Shown piece after piece: positions 48,415 through 56,743 of a stretch of DNA of 57,219 nt. The notes beneath the pieces were generated by a model that did not search any database, was not told where the DNA came from, and worked only from the letters and a program-made list of their open reading frames with translations. Source of the DNA: Prevotella sp. OH937_COT-195 (GTDB lineage: Bacteria > Bacteroidota > Bacteroidia > Bacteroidales > Bacteroidaceae). The stretch is from contig NZ_RQZH01000017.1 of NCBI RefSeq assembly GCF_003932845.1, forward strand, positions 1 through 57,219, written 5' to 3'. The translations under genes and the position numbers were made by a program. Position 1 is the first letter of the stretch; each line of letters opens with the position of its first letter.

Positions 48415-48700
48415 CAGACATGTAACACTCATAAAATCAGGAACTTTGAATTTTGCAACAGTCTTTTTTTAGAACACATGGAGACAATTTCATAAATCCT
48501 ATTATTTAAATGGTTTAGCAAAACCACCCGTACTTTTATGAAAAAACACATTTGCCGGTATCAATTATTTTTCCGAAATTTGCACTTATAAATGTCACGA
48601 AGTCTCATACCGGCAACACTTGATTTCCGGAAAAGCCACGAAGACACGTGACACAAGACTGACCACGGGAAAACTTCCCTAATATTTATTATTTGGTTTT

Positions 48701-50110
48701 ATGACGAAGAAAACCCAAACACTTTGGGACGAAGCACTCCGATTAATAAAGGAGAATGTCTCAGAACAGCAATTCAGTTCACTGTTCAAGCCAATGAAAC
48801 TTGAGAGTTACGACGAAAACTCGAAAGTAATATTGGTAAATCTGCCAAGCATGTTCATATATGAATATGTGGAAGAACACTATGCCGATTTGCTGTATAA
48901 GGTTTTCAATCGTACTTTCGGCACCGGCTTCCGGTTGAATTACAGGATTCTTGCAGACAAGGAACACGGCAAGACAAATGTCATAGAATCGGAACCTGTG
49001 GCAAACATAGAAAAACAAAGGCAACGTACTACGGCAAACCAGTCGCCTACATTGCTCGATGCCGTGCAACCACAACAGATAGACTCGCAACTCAATCCGC
49101 GCCTGACATTCGCCAACTTCGTGGAAGGAACGAGCAACAAACTGCCACGCACCGTGGGACTGTCAATCGCAGAACATCCGGCAACAGCGTCATTCAATCC
49201 GATGTTCATATTCGGTCCGAGCGGCTGTGGAAAGACACACCTCATCAACGCAATAGGAGTAAAGACGAAAGAAATATATCCGCAGAAACGGATACTTTAC
49301 GTTTCGGCACGCCTTTTCCAAGTGCAATACACCAGTGCGGTGATTAGAAACAGTCTCAACGATTTCATACGTTTCTACCAAACAATCGACATGCTCATCG
49401 TTGATGACATTCAGGAGTGGATGGGTTCGGACAAAACACAAGACACATTCTTCCATGTATTCAACCACTTGTTCCGCAACGGAAAACGGATAATACTCGC
49501 TTCAGACCGCCCGCCGGTTGATCTGAAAGGGATGCACGAGAGACTGCTGACACGTTTCGCGTGCGGACTGACGGCAGAATTGGAGAAACCCAACGAGCAA
49601 CTGTGCATCGACATTCTCAATCGAAAGATAAAACACGACGGTCTCAACATTCCCGGAGAGGTGGTACAATTCATCGCCCAAACCGCAAACGGAAGCGTAC
49701 GCGACCTCGAAGGGGTTGTCAACTCGTTGATGGCGTACAGCATAGTGTATAATCGCGACATAGATCTTACGCTGGCAGAAAGAGTAATCAAACGTGCCGT
49801 AAAAATCAACGACCACCCGCTAACGGTCGACGAGATAGTGGAGACGGTGTGCAACCATTTCAATGTCAGCACCACAGCCGTGGGAAGTCGCAGCCGGAAG
49901 CGCGAGCATGTCATTGCGAGACAGGTGGCAATGTACCTCGCCCAAAAACACACCAAGATGCCGGCATCGCGAATAGGGCTACTCGTGGGAAGTCGCGACC
50001 ACAGCACCGTGATACACAGTTGTGCACAGGTAGAGAAGCGCATTACTGCCGATGCAGCCTTCAACAACGAGGTTGCAGAGATCGAGAAGCAGTTCAAACT
50101 GAAAAAATAA
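48701..50110 (+). CDS. dnaA: Chromosomal replication initiator protein DnaA
   Basis: The 469-residue protein has domain I (1-85), a variable linker, an AAA+ domain with Walker A GPSGCGKTH (172-180) and Walker B LIVDDIQEW, and domain IV with the DnaA-box-binding signature GSRDHSTVIHSCAQVEKR near the end. It binds the origin and opens it. Whether oriC is close cannot be shown here. An AT-only stem at 50132-50160 may end the transcript. Confidence 0.96.
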   Translation: MTKKTQTLWDEALRLIKENVSEQQFSSLFKPMKLESYDENSKVILVNLPSMFIYEYVEEHYADLLYKVFNRTFGTGFRLNYRILADKEHGKTNVIESEPVANIEKQRQRTTANQSPTLLDAVQPQQIDSQLNPRLTFANFVEGTSNKLPRTVGLSIAEHPATASFNPMFIFGPSGCGKTHLINAIGVKTKEIYPQKRILYVSARLFQVQYTSAVIRNSLNDFIRFYQTIDMLIVDDIQEWMGSDKTQDTFFHVFNHLFRNGKRIILASDRPPVDLKGMHERLLTRFACGLTAELEKPNEQLCIDILNRKIKHDGLNIPGEVVQFIAQTANGSVRDLEGVVNSLMAYSIVYNRDIDLTLAERVIKRAVKINDHPLTVDEIVETVCNHFNVSTTAVGSRSRKREHVIARQVAMYLAQKHTKMPASRIGLLVGSRDHSTVIHSCAQVEKRITADAAFNNEVAEIEKQFKLKK

Positions 50111-50131
50111 GCCTCTTTTTTTATTTTTTTA

Positions 50132-50160
50132 ATTATTATTTCTTATTTAAGAATAATAAT
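50132..50160 (+). terminator. AT-only stem-loop after dnaA
   Basis: ATTATTATTTCTTA and TAAGAATAATAAT pair with one bulge. T runs precede it rather than follow it, so termination is uncertain. Confidence 0.35.
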
Positions 50161-50162
50161 CG

Positions 50163-50170
50163 TATATTTG
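50163..50170 (+). promoter_or_regulatory. -7 box of the secreted-protein gene
   Basis: TATATTTG matches TAnnTTTG. No TTTG is seen at -33. If used, the leader is about 260 bases, long enough for leader structures (hairpin around 50370-50398) and a 25-codon frame. Confidence 0.4.
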
Positions 50171-50202
50171 CGAATAATCGTATTAACATGATTGTTTGAA
50201 AT

Positions 50203-50280
50203 ATGAGCCATAACAACAACACAACTAAAATAATGGCACGAGCAACAACACATCTGCCCGAAACTCTCCCGTATTTGTAG
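50203..50280 (+). CDS. Possible 25-residue leader peptide
   Basis: ATG to TAG encodes MSHNNNTTKIMARATTHLPE and five further residues. It lies in the long leader of the secreted-protein gene, downstream of the -7 box. No evidence of translation other than the open frame; it may be chance. Confidence 0.2.
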   Translation: MSHNNNTTKIMARATTHLPETLPYL

Positions 50281-50438
50281 GAGGGGCAAGAAATCTTTTC
50301 GGTTTCTGTCAGCAATGAGTATCGAAACAATATCATTATCAACATATTGACGAGAACAACACCTTTTGTCCCATGTTTCGCTCGCTGAAACAAATGGGCA
50401 TAATAAACATTTTCAATAACAATTAAAAATTTACAATT

Positions 50439-51332
50439 ATGAAAACAACTTTATTCAAAAACACATTTGTTGTGACGGCAGCCATATTCATGTCAATGTA
50501 TGCGATACCAATGTATGCACAACAAGAAGGACTTACCAATGACAAAATTCTGTCTGTTTGCAGTAAAAGTACGAACTCTTCCGCCAAAGACGAGGCACGT
50601 CCGTGCAATCCGAACGGAGTCGTTATCAAAGGAGAAACCGGAGCGTGGTGGGGTTATTTCTCAACGGATATGACTCGTAATGCCGCAGGACTTACAAACG
50701 GAGTAGCAAATGAGGTTTACGATGCCGCATGCTTATTAAAGCCTGATGCCGGTTCTCAACTTATCGGAAAGAATGTCTCGGCAGTGAAGTTCTACCTGCG
50801 CGACCTTTCCTGTATTGATGATATTAAAATATGGTTGTCAAAAGAATTGCCTGCAAAAGCATCTGACGCCGACATAATGGTGGAGACACTTGACAAGAGT
50901 ACTCTTGTGGGCGGAGATGATGATAACCAACATTTAGGCAAAGAGAATATCTACACCATTAAAAACCCTTACACCGTTACAGAAGATGGCTTATATGTCG
51001 GAATTTCACTAAAAGTGACAAATATCAGTGAACAAGCCGGTCAATATTCTATTACAAATGGTGAAACGAATACCAAAATAGCAAACTCATTCTTGCTTAA
51101 AACTTCTTCAGTGGTTACGCAATGGACAGATGTCAATGAAATGGGACTTGGTGTTCTCGCCATACAACTTTTATTGAGTAATGGTGAAACGACAGGCATC
51201 GAAGGCATCGACGCAGACGTTCCGGCAAGCAGCCGCGGCATATATACAATAGGTGGTGCCCGTATCAATGGTAATGCCGATGACCTGCCGAAAGGTGTTT
51301 ATATCATAGACGGTAAGAAGGTGGTAAAATAG
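50439..51332 (+). CDS. Secreted protein of unknown function with conserved C-terminal tail
   Basis: The 297-residue protein has a signal peptide (about 1-30, ending MYAQ). The middle part (60-250) looks like an all-beta domain (AWWGYFSTDMTRNAAGLTNG, then VSAVKFYLRDL, ENIYTIKNPYTVTEDGLYVG). The end, RGIYTIGGARINGNADDLPK followed by GVYIIDGKK, is the same kind of tail as in the truncated gene at 1-177. Similar beta modules occur in larger surface proteins and proteases of Prevotella, from memory, so this may be a short relative. Function unknown. A strong terminator follows. Confidence 0.75.
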   Translation: MKTTLFKNTFVVTAAIFMSMYAIPMYAQQEGLTNDKILSVCSKSTNSSAKDEARPCNPNGVVIKGETGAWWGYFSTDMTRNAAGLTNGVANEVYDAACLLKPDAGSQLIGKNVSAVKFYLRDLSCIDDIKIWLSKELPAKASDADIMVETLDKSTLVGGDDDNQHLGKENIYTIKNPYTVTEDGLYVGISLKVTNISEQAGQYSITNGETNTKIANSFLLKTSSVVTQWTDVNEMGLGVLAIQLLLSNGETTGIEGIDADVPASSRGIYTIGGARINGNADDLPKGVYIIDGKKVVK

Positions 51333-51378
51333 CATATCGCCGAGAAACAAGAATTGTAGCGACAACAGAAAATAATCG

Positions 51379-51412
51379 GGGTGCGGACGGCAGTCATTTG
51401 CCGCCCGCACCC
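51379..51412 (+). terminator. Terminator of the secreted-protein gene
   Basis: GGGTGCGG (51379-51386) pairs with CCGCACCC (51405-51412), extended inside by CGGC/GCCG, and is followed by TTTCTTTTATT. It may also serve the convergent M15 gene. Confidence 0.85.
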
Positions 51413-51429
51413 TTTCTTTTATTCTCTCG

Positions 51430-51900
51430 TCATGCCGCCTCATAATAAGGCACGGCTTGTTTCCGAGAATGTAACACGCTGTAACTCACATGTATCCAAG
51501 TAGTCCCCGTGCTCATGCTGTGTTCGAACAGGAGTTGGTCGAAATCGGTGTTGAGCCTGATAAAATCGTACATTTTGCGTCCCACCTCCAACGATGAAAC
51601 ATGCAGGTCGGCAGCCTCGCCTCGAATATGTTGCGAGAATTTCGTCCCTCCCACAGCCTTGTTCAGTTCCGGGCAGCGGTATCCGCTCGTAATCCTCAAC
51701 ACCCCGAAACGTCGTCTTAACGGTTCGAGTACGTTTACGCACAGAGCCTTCAATCTTTCCACCGTCCTCTCATCTGGAATGTTCTTTATGTTCATTCTTA
51801 TTGCCGTGCCGCTTTGGCACATCTCCCTCAACGTAAAATGTTCGCTGAGATGTCGGTTCATGTCCGTTTTTGTTTCCATTTCTTTCATGTGTTTATTCAT
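51430..51900 (-). CDS. M15A-family peptidase (phage-endolysin-like)
   Basis: The 156-residue protein has the M15 zinc site: H91 and D98 in SQHIRGEAADLH and H137 in TWIHVSY. TSGYRCPELNKAVGG is the typical substrate-side segment. Such small M15 enzymes cut peptidoglycan cross-links and in Bacteroidales often derive from phages or mobile elements. There is no signal peptide, so release would need a holin or other route. The N-terminal 15 residues could be shorter if a later ATG is used. Confidence 0.85.
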   Translation of the reverse strand: MNKHMKEMETKTDMNRHLSEHFTLREMCQSGTAIRMNIKNIPDERTVERLKALCVNVLEPLRRRFGVLRITSGYRCPELNKAVGGTKFSQHIRGEAADLHVSSLEVGRKMYDFIRLNTDFDQLLFEHSMSTGTTWIHVSYSVLHSRKQAVPYYEAA

Positions 51901-51968
51901 TATTGGAGATATAGATAAGTATTAATGTGGTTATATAAATTACCGTGAAAACAATACATAGATGTTAT

Positions 51969-52170
51969 TTAAACCCGAATCGGTCATTAGAACCCTCAAC
52001 CGATTTTGTTCGATTGTTGAGCGGATGTACAGCCGTTTAATCGAAGGCGTAGCTGGCTACGTCGAAATGTAATGGCTGCGCAGATGTCAGCAAGCGGGCT
52101 AAAGCAGTAGGGAAGCGTAACGGCAATGGCAAATCTAAGCAAATGTGGTCTAATGACCGATTTGGGTTAA
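51969..52170 (+). repeat. Palindromic dispersed element, copy 3 (MITE-like)
   Basis: The copy is 202 bp, in the same orientation as copy 1. It starts TTAAACCCGAATCGGTCATT and ends ATGACCGATTTGGGTTAA. The right end provides the stop codon of the minus-strand ORF at 52167-52586. Internal palindromes are as in the other copies, with more mismatches at the centre. Confidence 0.85.
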
Positions 52171-52586
52171 AGAAAAGTAACAAAACGAAGCAACGGATGT
52201 TCCGTTTTCTCCGCACCGGCAATTACGCAGCATCTCCGACACAGAGTGGCGTTGCGCATGCCGGTACGGTTGCATGCCCTCGTCACCGTGCGCCTCGGAT
52301 TGCGCGGCACCGTCATTCCGAACTCCTTGCAGGCACGTTCCACAAGAGTACAGAAACGGCACGGCGAGCCATCGGCATTTGCCACCGCATCGTTCATGAA
52401 AGTCCAGTGCAAAGCCTCCATGAGGTCGGTTTTCGATGCGTTCCATCTAACCCTGCTGCCATCGTTCCGTGTCAGTACCGATGCCATGTCCTCGGCAATC
52501 GTCTTTCTCATTTTCCTCTCCACGGCTTTCATTTCGGCCATTCCGCCGTTTACTCCGGAAGAGTTTCTCAATAGCATGTCAAACAT
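52167..52586 (-). CDS. Small protein with RteC-like C-terminal region (tentative)
   Basis: The 139-residue frame has a middle part RVRWNASKTDLMEALHWTFM followed by a GSPCRFCTLVERACKEFGMT segment, which has the W-x-x-x-K-T-x-L spacing of RteC C-terminal domains from conjugative elements. I give this as a weak likeness. A cysteine-rich stretch (CRRCC) follows. The last codons run up to the edge of the palindromic element, which supplies the stop, so the original C-terminus may have been altered. No promoter pair is clear. Confidence 0.45.
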   Translation of the reverse strand: MFDMLLRNSSGVNGGMAEMKAVERKMRKTIAEDMASVLTRNDGSRVRWNASKTDLMEALHWTFMNDAVANADGSPCRFCTLVERACKEFGMTVPRNPRRTVTRACNRTGMRNATLCRRCCVIAGAEKTEHPLLRFVTFL

Positions 52587-52962
52587 ATTCCTTTCCTTTC
52601 TAAATAATTGGTTTGTAATTAGTTGTTATTCTGAAGGCGAGTTCTGTAAATTACCACCGTAAAAATAAACCTGACAAAGTTTATTTACAGCCCCACCTTA
52701 AAACAATAGCGGTATTCCTTGTCGGTGGTTTCCCGTCTGCAAAGTTATTACGCCGTTGTGCACAAATAGTTCAAAACACAACTGCGTGATGTTAAAAAAC
52801 ATTATCATGCCGTGCAACAGATTTCCTCTTGTCGGCGAAGTGCATGTCGTCAATACGGTGAAACAGGCTGTATTGCATTGCGATTTCGCCCGTTTTGCAG
52901 CGCAATTTCAGCGGTTTTATTTTTCAATTCCGCCGAAATTACTTTTATGTAACCGTACCTTT
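52587..52962. other. Non-coding region with a CAATTTCGG-type repeat
   Basis: AATTTCAGCGG (52904-52914) pairs with CCGCCGAAATT (52930-52940), with one mismatch. Just before it, CGATTTCGCCCGTTTTG resembles the arm of the hairpin at 27374-27412. This is the fifth site of the hairpin family. A minus-strand TAACTTTG box lies at 52748-52741. I see no gene. Confidence 0.55.
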
Positions 52963-53022
52963 AAAAGTCCACTTCACGGAAAAGTTATTCCGATTATAAT
53001 TTTTCGGTGAAGTGGGCTTTTT
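52963..53022. terminator. Strong hairpin before the IS30 element
   Basis: AAAAGtCCACTTCAC (52963-52977) pairs with GTGAAGTGGgCTTTT (53007-53021), extended by GGAAAA/TTTTTC, and is followed by TTTTTAT. Ends are rich in T on both strands, so it can work both ways. No intact gene needs it on the plus strand. Confidence 0.65.
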
Positions 53023-53063
53023 ATAAGGAACGTGTATATTCAAAATCGAAGTGCAATAAAATC

Positions 53064-53134
53064 TTTCCTCTCTGCGCGTTGCAGACAACCTCTGCGCTAC
53101 GTTTCGAGAACATCTGCAACGCGCAGAGAGGAAA
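53064..53134. repeat. 22-bp perfect inverted repeat near the left end of the IS30 element
   Basis: TTTCCTCTCTGCGCGTTGCA plus GA (53064-53085) is exactly inverse to 53113-53134, with a 27-base loop. It lies 76 bases before the transposase start. A smaller hairpin, GGGAGA/TCTCCC (53165-53181), follows. As RNA these would block read-through transcription or translation. Confidence 0.8.
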
Positions 53135-53192
53135 AAAGGATCGACCGGCAATACAAATAAAAAAGGGAGACCGAAATCTCCCCGAGATTAAC

Positions 53193-53200
53193 TAACTTTG
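53193..53200 (+). promoter_or_regulatory. -7 box of the IS30 transposase
   Basis: TAACTTTG matches TAnnTTTG, 10 bases before the ATG at 53210. No -33 box is seen, consistent with weak expression. Confidence 0.45.
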
Positions 53201-53209
53201 TATTGCGTT

Positions 53210-54148
53210 ATGTATCATCAATTAATCCCGGAGCAAAGGTCGCAAATTTTCGCCTTACTCCAAAAGAAAACAGAAAGAAAAGAAATCGCCATGATAGTTG
53301 GCATTAGTGAATCGACCCTTTCGCGTGAACTGAAGCGTAACAGTAGCCCGAGTGGCAACTACATCTGGTTCAAGGCTAACGAGAAAGCAATGGGGCGCAG
53401 GAAACGCACAGTGCCTAACTCCAAGAAGAGTGAAGAGTTGGTATGGCGAATTAAGAATCTCATTATCGAGGAGCAGTGGTCTCCACGTCAGATTTCAGGG
53501 TATCTCCTTAAGGAAGATGGGATTAAAGTATCGCACCAGACTATATACAACCTCATTCACAATAACGAAACAGGAAAACTTGCAAGCCATACACGGCACA
53601 AAATGAAATACAGGTCGCGTCCGAAATGGAAATATTTCCCGATAAAGGATCGTGTAAGCATACATGAGCGCAGCCCAGAAGCAGATGGAAAGCGTTTCGA
53701 AGACTTAGAGATGGATCTGATTGTGGATCCTTATTCAAATGCAATACTTACGCTTGTGGAGAAATCAACGAGTATGCTATTCATGCATAAACTGCCAATG
53801 GGAAAACAGTCCAAGCCTTTGGCTAAAGTTGTAAGGAAACTGCTACTGCAGTACAAGGAACATATAAAGACAATAACAACTGATAACGGACCGGAGTTCG
53901 CAGCACATAAGGAAATCACAAAGGAACTCGGAGTACAGGTGTATTTTGCAGACCCGTATTCTTCATGGCAGAAAGGGGCGGTGGAGAATATGAACAAATT
54001 AATAAGGCAATACATACCCCAAAAAGAAAACTTCAATAATTTCACAGATAAGAAAATAATGAGCATACAGAAGAAATTAAATAAAAGACCAAGGGAAAAA
54101 TTAAACTTTTCAACTACAAAACAAGAGTTCTTTAAAAAAATATTGTAA
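53210..54148 (+). CDS. IS30-family transposase
   Basis: The protein has 312 residues from the ATG at 53210; a TTG four codons earlier overlaps the -7 box. An N-terminal helix-turn-helix (RSQIFALLQKKTERKEIAMI, then VGISESTLSRELKRN) binds the ends. The DDE core shows LEMDLIV, TTDNGPEF and the glutamate in ENMNKLIRQYIP. The frame looks intact, so the copy may be active. It is AT-richer than the genes to its left. Confidence 0.92.
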   Translation: MYHQLIPEQRSQIFALLQKKTERKEIAMIVGISESTLSRELKRNSSPSGNYIWFKANEKAMGRRKRTVPNSKKSEELVWRIKNLIIEEQWSPRQISGYLLKEDGIKVSHQTIYNLIHNNETGKLASHTRHKMKYRSRPKWKYFPIKDRVSIHERSPEADGKRFEDLEMDLIVDPYSNAILTLVEKSTSMLFMHKLPMGKQSKPLAKVVRKLLLQYKEHIKTITTDNGPEFAAHKEITKELGVQVYFADPYSSWQKGAVENMNKLIRQYIPQKENFNNFTDKKIMSIQKKLNKRPREKLNFSTTKQEFFKKIL

Positions 54149-54158
54149 TTTTGCACTT

Positions 54159-54450
54159 GCTGGTTGACTCTACGAGTTGGTTATCCACAATCCTTATGCA
54201 ATATTCACCCTCCATCTGTAAGCAGTTGCACATAGGATCCAAAGAATCCTCTATGCGTTTGTCTTGCAGGATGTGAATGCATACCAGCACAAAGCGCATG
54301 TAACGTTTGTACTGCAGAGTTTTAGTGTTGACCATAGTGTGCCAAACTAACGAAAAGTTTGGCGCTGGGTAAGAATTGCACCTTAATTGAAGAATGTTCA
54401 GACAAAACACCAAGAAGCAAATATAAACCATAATACCTTCATCTTCTAAA
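54159..54450 (-). pseudogene. Possible gene fragment cut by the IS30 element
   Basis: The minus-strand frame from about 54340 to the IS end reads NTKTLQYKRYMRFVLVCIHI, then LQDKRIEDSLDPMCNCLQME, then GEYCIRIVDNQLVES, and continues into the IS with no stop before 54132. It looks like the body of a protein whose 3' part was lost at the insertion. I do not recognise the family. Confidence 0.35.
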
Positions 54451-56694
54451 ATGAAAAAGTCAATACTCATAGTAGTAGGAATTCTTGTTAATCTGAGTTT
54501 TTGCCTTGCGCAAAGGCAGAATAAAGTATCTGGTCATGTAACAGACTCTTTGACACAGGAGCCTGTGGAATTTGTCAATGTCGTACTGCTGAATGCCGAT
54601 TCGGTGTTCGTTTGCGGTGCAGTAACCGATTCACTGGGCTATTATGAGCTTAGTTCTAAGAATTTGGTTAAAGACAAGAATTACATCATTCAGGTTACGC
54701 ATGTATGCTATGACAGAAAGATGATTTCTTTTTATCATGGGGATCAGACGGAGATGTTGATAAAGTTGGCCTCAAATACTACTTCACTTGATGATGTGGT
54801 GGTAACAGGAATCAAGACAAAAGTGAGGAACAGACTGAACTTTAACTATTCTTTTACCGACCAGATGAAAGATAAGGTTAGACTGACTTCCCGATTATTG
54901 GAAAACATCCCAACAGTGTTTGTTGATTGTAATAGCAAAATACGTATAAAAGGAAGTAGCAACATTATGATTCTTAAAAATGGCATTGAACTGACAGACA
55001 ATAGTCTTGTTGACCAGATTCAACCTGCAAGCGTGAAGAGTGTAGAGATTATGTATAACATACCAAGTCAATATGCTAATCAGAACTACACTGCTATAAT
55101 GAATATCATTACAGAGCGCGAACAGGGTTATTCTTTGATGGTAGATAACAAAACAGCAGTGGATGCCTCAATGAATGATACAAAGGTGAATATAGGATAT
55201 GGAACAGAAAAGAACTCGTTTTACCTGTTCTATAAGCAGTATTATCGTAACTTGAAAATGAAAACAGAAGATAGGATATTCGACAAAGAGGGAACTCTTT
55301 TGTCAGAAGACCTATATACAACATTTCCACGGAAAGAGTGTGATAACGAGTTCTTCTACGGCTACACATATCTGCCAAACAGTAATTTCCAAATAGGTGT
55401 TGACGGTTATCTTTCTCTTTATAGGGAAAGGTTTCAGAATACGTATGAGAATCAGAAGACTTCGTTTTCTGTATTAAAAGAAGCGTTTAATACGCAGAAC
55501 TATAAAAGTTATGCAAACTATAAAGATGATAAGAATCATTTGAAATTTGAAGTGTCGTTTAATAAGAAAACGATAGATGATAATGATGCCTATCTTGTTG
55601 ATGAAACCATGATTAAGCAAAATGAGAATCAGGAGATTTATGGATCAAAACTCGATTACAACAGAAAGATTAATGAATCAACCATTCTTTATAGCGGCGT
55701 TAAATATTCACATAACAAAACCAAAGGTTTCTTCAACAACAATTATTCTGATATTGCAGAAAGGTACCATTGCAATAATATATTTGCTTATGCTGAACTA
55801 ATGAAAAGCCTTGGAGAAAACTGGATGGTAGATGCTAGTGTGAGTTTTCAGAATTATCATCGTTCCTTTGCTGATGGTACGCGAGTGAAGAAAACAGATA
55901 TCTTCCCCAAATTTAACATCTCATATGCATGGGATAATAGCAACTTGGCATTGGGATATTCATCGTACTTAAATGATCCTAGCATCTGGCAGATGCTTCC
56001 TTTTATTAAAAAGGAAAGCCCGAATATCAGCACTAAAGGTAATCCGTACCTGAAGCCTCAGAAAAATGGAACATTGTCACTAGAATATAGTTATTCCAAG
56101 GGGAATTTCTATTTGGCCTCCTCAGCTTATTACAAACAAGTCAGTAATCAAGTAGTTAGCAACCTGCTGACAGACAGTAAGAACGTTACCCTTGAATTTA
56201 TTAACATCAACAAAGTGCAAGACTATGGTATGGATTTCACACTATCGTGTAACCTTACTAAATGGTGGAGCGTGAATTTCTATGCCGGTGTGTTGAGTCG
56301 ACGTATTCCTACAAATAGTTTTTATAATACAAGTATGTGTTCTTATATGGCTCAGATGCAGAGTAACTGGCACTTATCTTCTCGTCTTACTGCAATTGTG
56401 CAATACACATACAATAGTAAAGAGTTGCAATATAATGGGTATAGTAAATCGCACGATTCTAGCATAGGAATGGTTAACTACACGCTCAATGACTATCTTG
56501 ATTTATACGTTGTATTCATCCAGCCTTTTGGCAATTTGAAGAGTTATACAAGAATCCATCAAGGAACACAATACGTTGACATGAAAGATAAGATTTATGC
56601 ACAGAAAGTAATGCTGTGCTTGACATTTAATCTTAGCAAAGGCAAGGAGCAGAAAGAGCGAAAGATTTACGAAAACGAGTCTAAAAAGTACTAA
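54451..56694 (+). CDS. Outer-membrane beta-barrel (TonB-receptor-like) protein with carboxypeptidase-like N-terminal domain
   Basis: The 747-residue protein has a signal peptide (1-20), a CarboxypepD_reg-like domain (about 26-110, VSGHVTDSLTQEPVEFVNVV), a TonB-box-like DDVVVTGI, a short plug (LLENIPTVFVDCNSKIRIKG ... VKSVEIMYNIPSQY) and a long barrel of the OMP_b-brl_3 kind. The lack of a clear terminal aromatic and the charged tail (KEQKERKIYENESKKY) are odd for a barrel. Codon use is clearly AT-richer than in the core genes, and it is flanked by IS30 and an IS4/IS5-type remnant, suggesting acquisition. Substrate unknown; relatives often sit in small transport or peptide-secretion cassettes. 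Confidence 0.85.
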   Translation: MKKSILIVVGILVNLSFCLAQRQNKVSGHVTDSLTQEPVEFVNVVLLNADSVFVCGAVTDSLGYYELSSKNLVKDKNYIIQVTHVCYDRKMISFYHGDQTEMLIKLASNTTSLDDVVVTGIKTKVRNRLNFNYSFTDQMKDKVRLTSRLLENIPTVFVDCNSKIRIKGSSNIMILKNGIELTDNSLVDQIQPASVKSVEIMYNIPSQYANQNYTAIMNIITEREQGYSLMVDNKTAVDASMNDTKVNIGYGTEKNSFYLFYKQYYRNLKMKTEDRIFDKEGTLLSEDLYTTFPRKECDNEFFYGYTYLPNSNFQIGVDGYLSLYRERFQNTYENQKTSFSVLKEAFNTQNYKSYANYKDDKNHLKFEVSFNKKTIDDNDAYLVDETMIKQNENQEIYGSKLDYNRKINESTILYSGVKYSHNKTKGFFNNNYSDIAERYHCNNIFAYAELMKSLGENWMVDASVSFQNYHRSFADGTRVKKTDIFPKFNISYAWDNSNLALGYSSYLNDPSIWQMLPFIKKESPNISTKGNPYLKPQKNGTLSLEYSYSKGNFYLASSAYYKQVSNQVVSNLLTDSKNVTLEFININKVQDYGMDFTLSCNLTKWWSVNFYAGVLSRRIPTNSFYNTSMCSYMAQMQSNWHLSSRLTAIVQYTYNSKELQYNGYSKSHDSSIGMVNYTLNDYLDLYVVFIQPFGNLKSYTRIHQGTQYVDMKDKIYAQKVMLCLTFNLSKGKEQKERKIYENESKKY

Positions 56695-56743
56695 GGCATG
56701 TTCAAAAGAGGTTCCCTGTTTTGAGGCAATATGATAGTGTTGA

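Larger units (their letters stand above)
48239..48700. other. dnaA upstream region with three inverted repeats
   Basis: It contains the terminator at 48310-48366, an 11-bp perfect hairpin (48388-48398 with 48404-48414), and a 10-bp perfect inverted repeat TTGCCGGTAT/ATACCGGCAA (48552-48561, 48607-48616) with 45 bases between. I found no TTATCCACA-type DnaA boxes, so I do not call oriC here. Confidence 0.55.
53049..54158 (+). mobile_element. IS30-family insertion sequence
   Basis: About 1.1 kb with one transposase. Probable ends: AAGTGCAATAAAAT at 53049-53062 and its imperfect inverse ATTTTGCACTT, within 54142-54158. The boundaries are approximate and I could not establish a target duplication. 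A 22-bp perfect inverted repeat lies just inside the left end. Confidence 0.65.

Noticed and set aside
48239..48700. oriC
   Set aside because: No DnaA-box cluster or AT-rich 13-mers could be seen, and dnaA is not always near the origin in Bacteroidetes.
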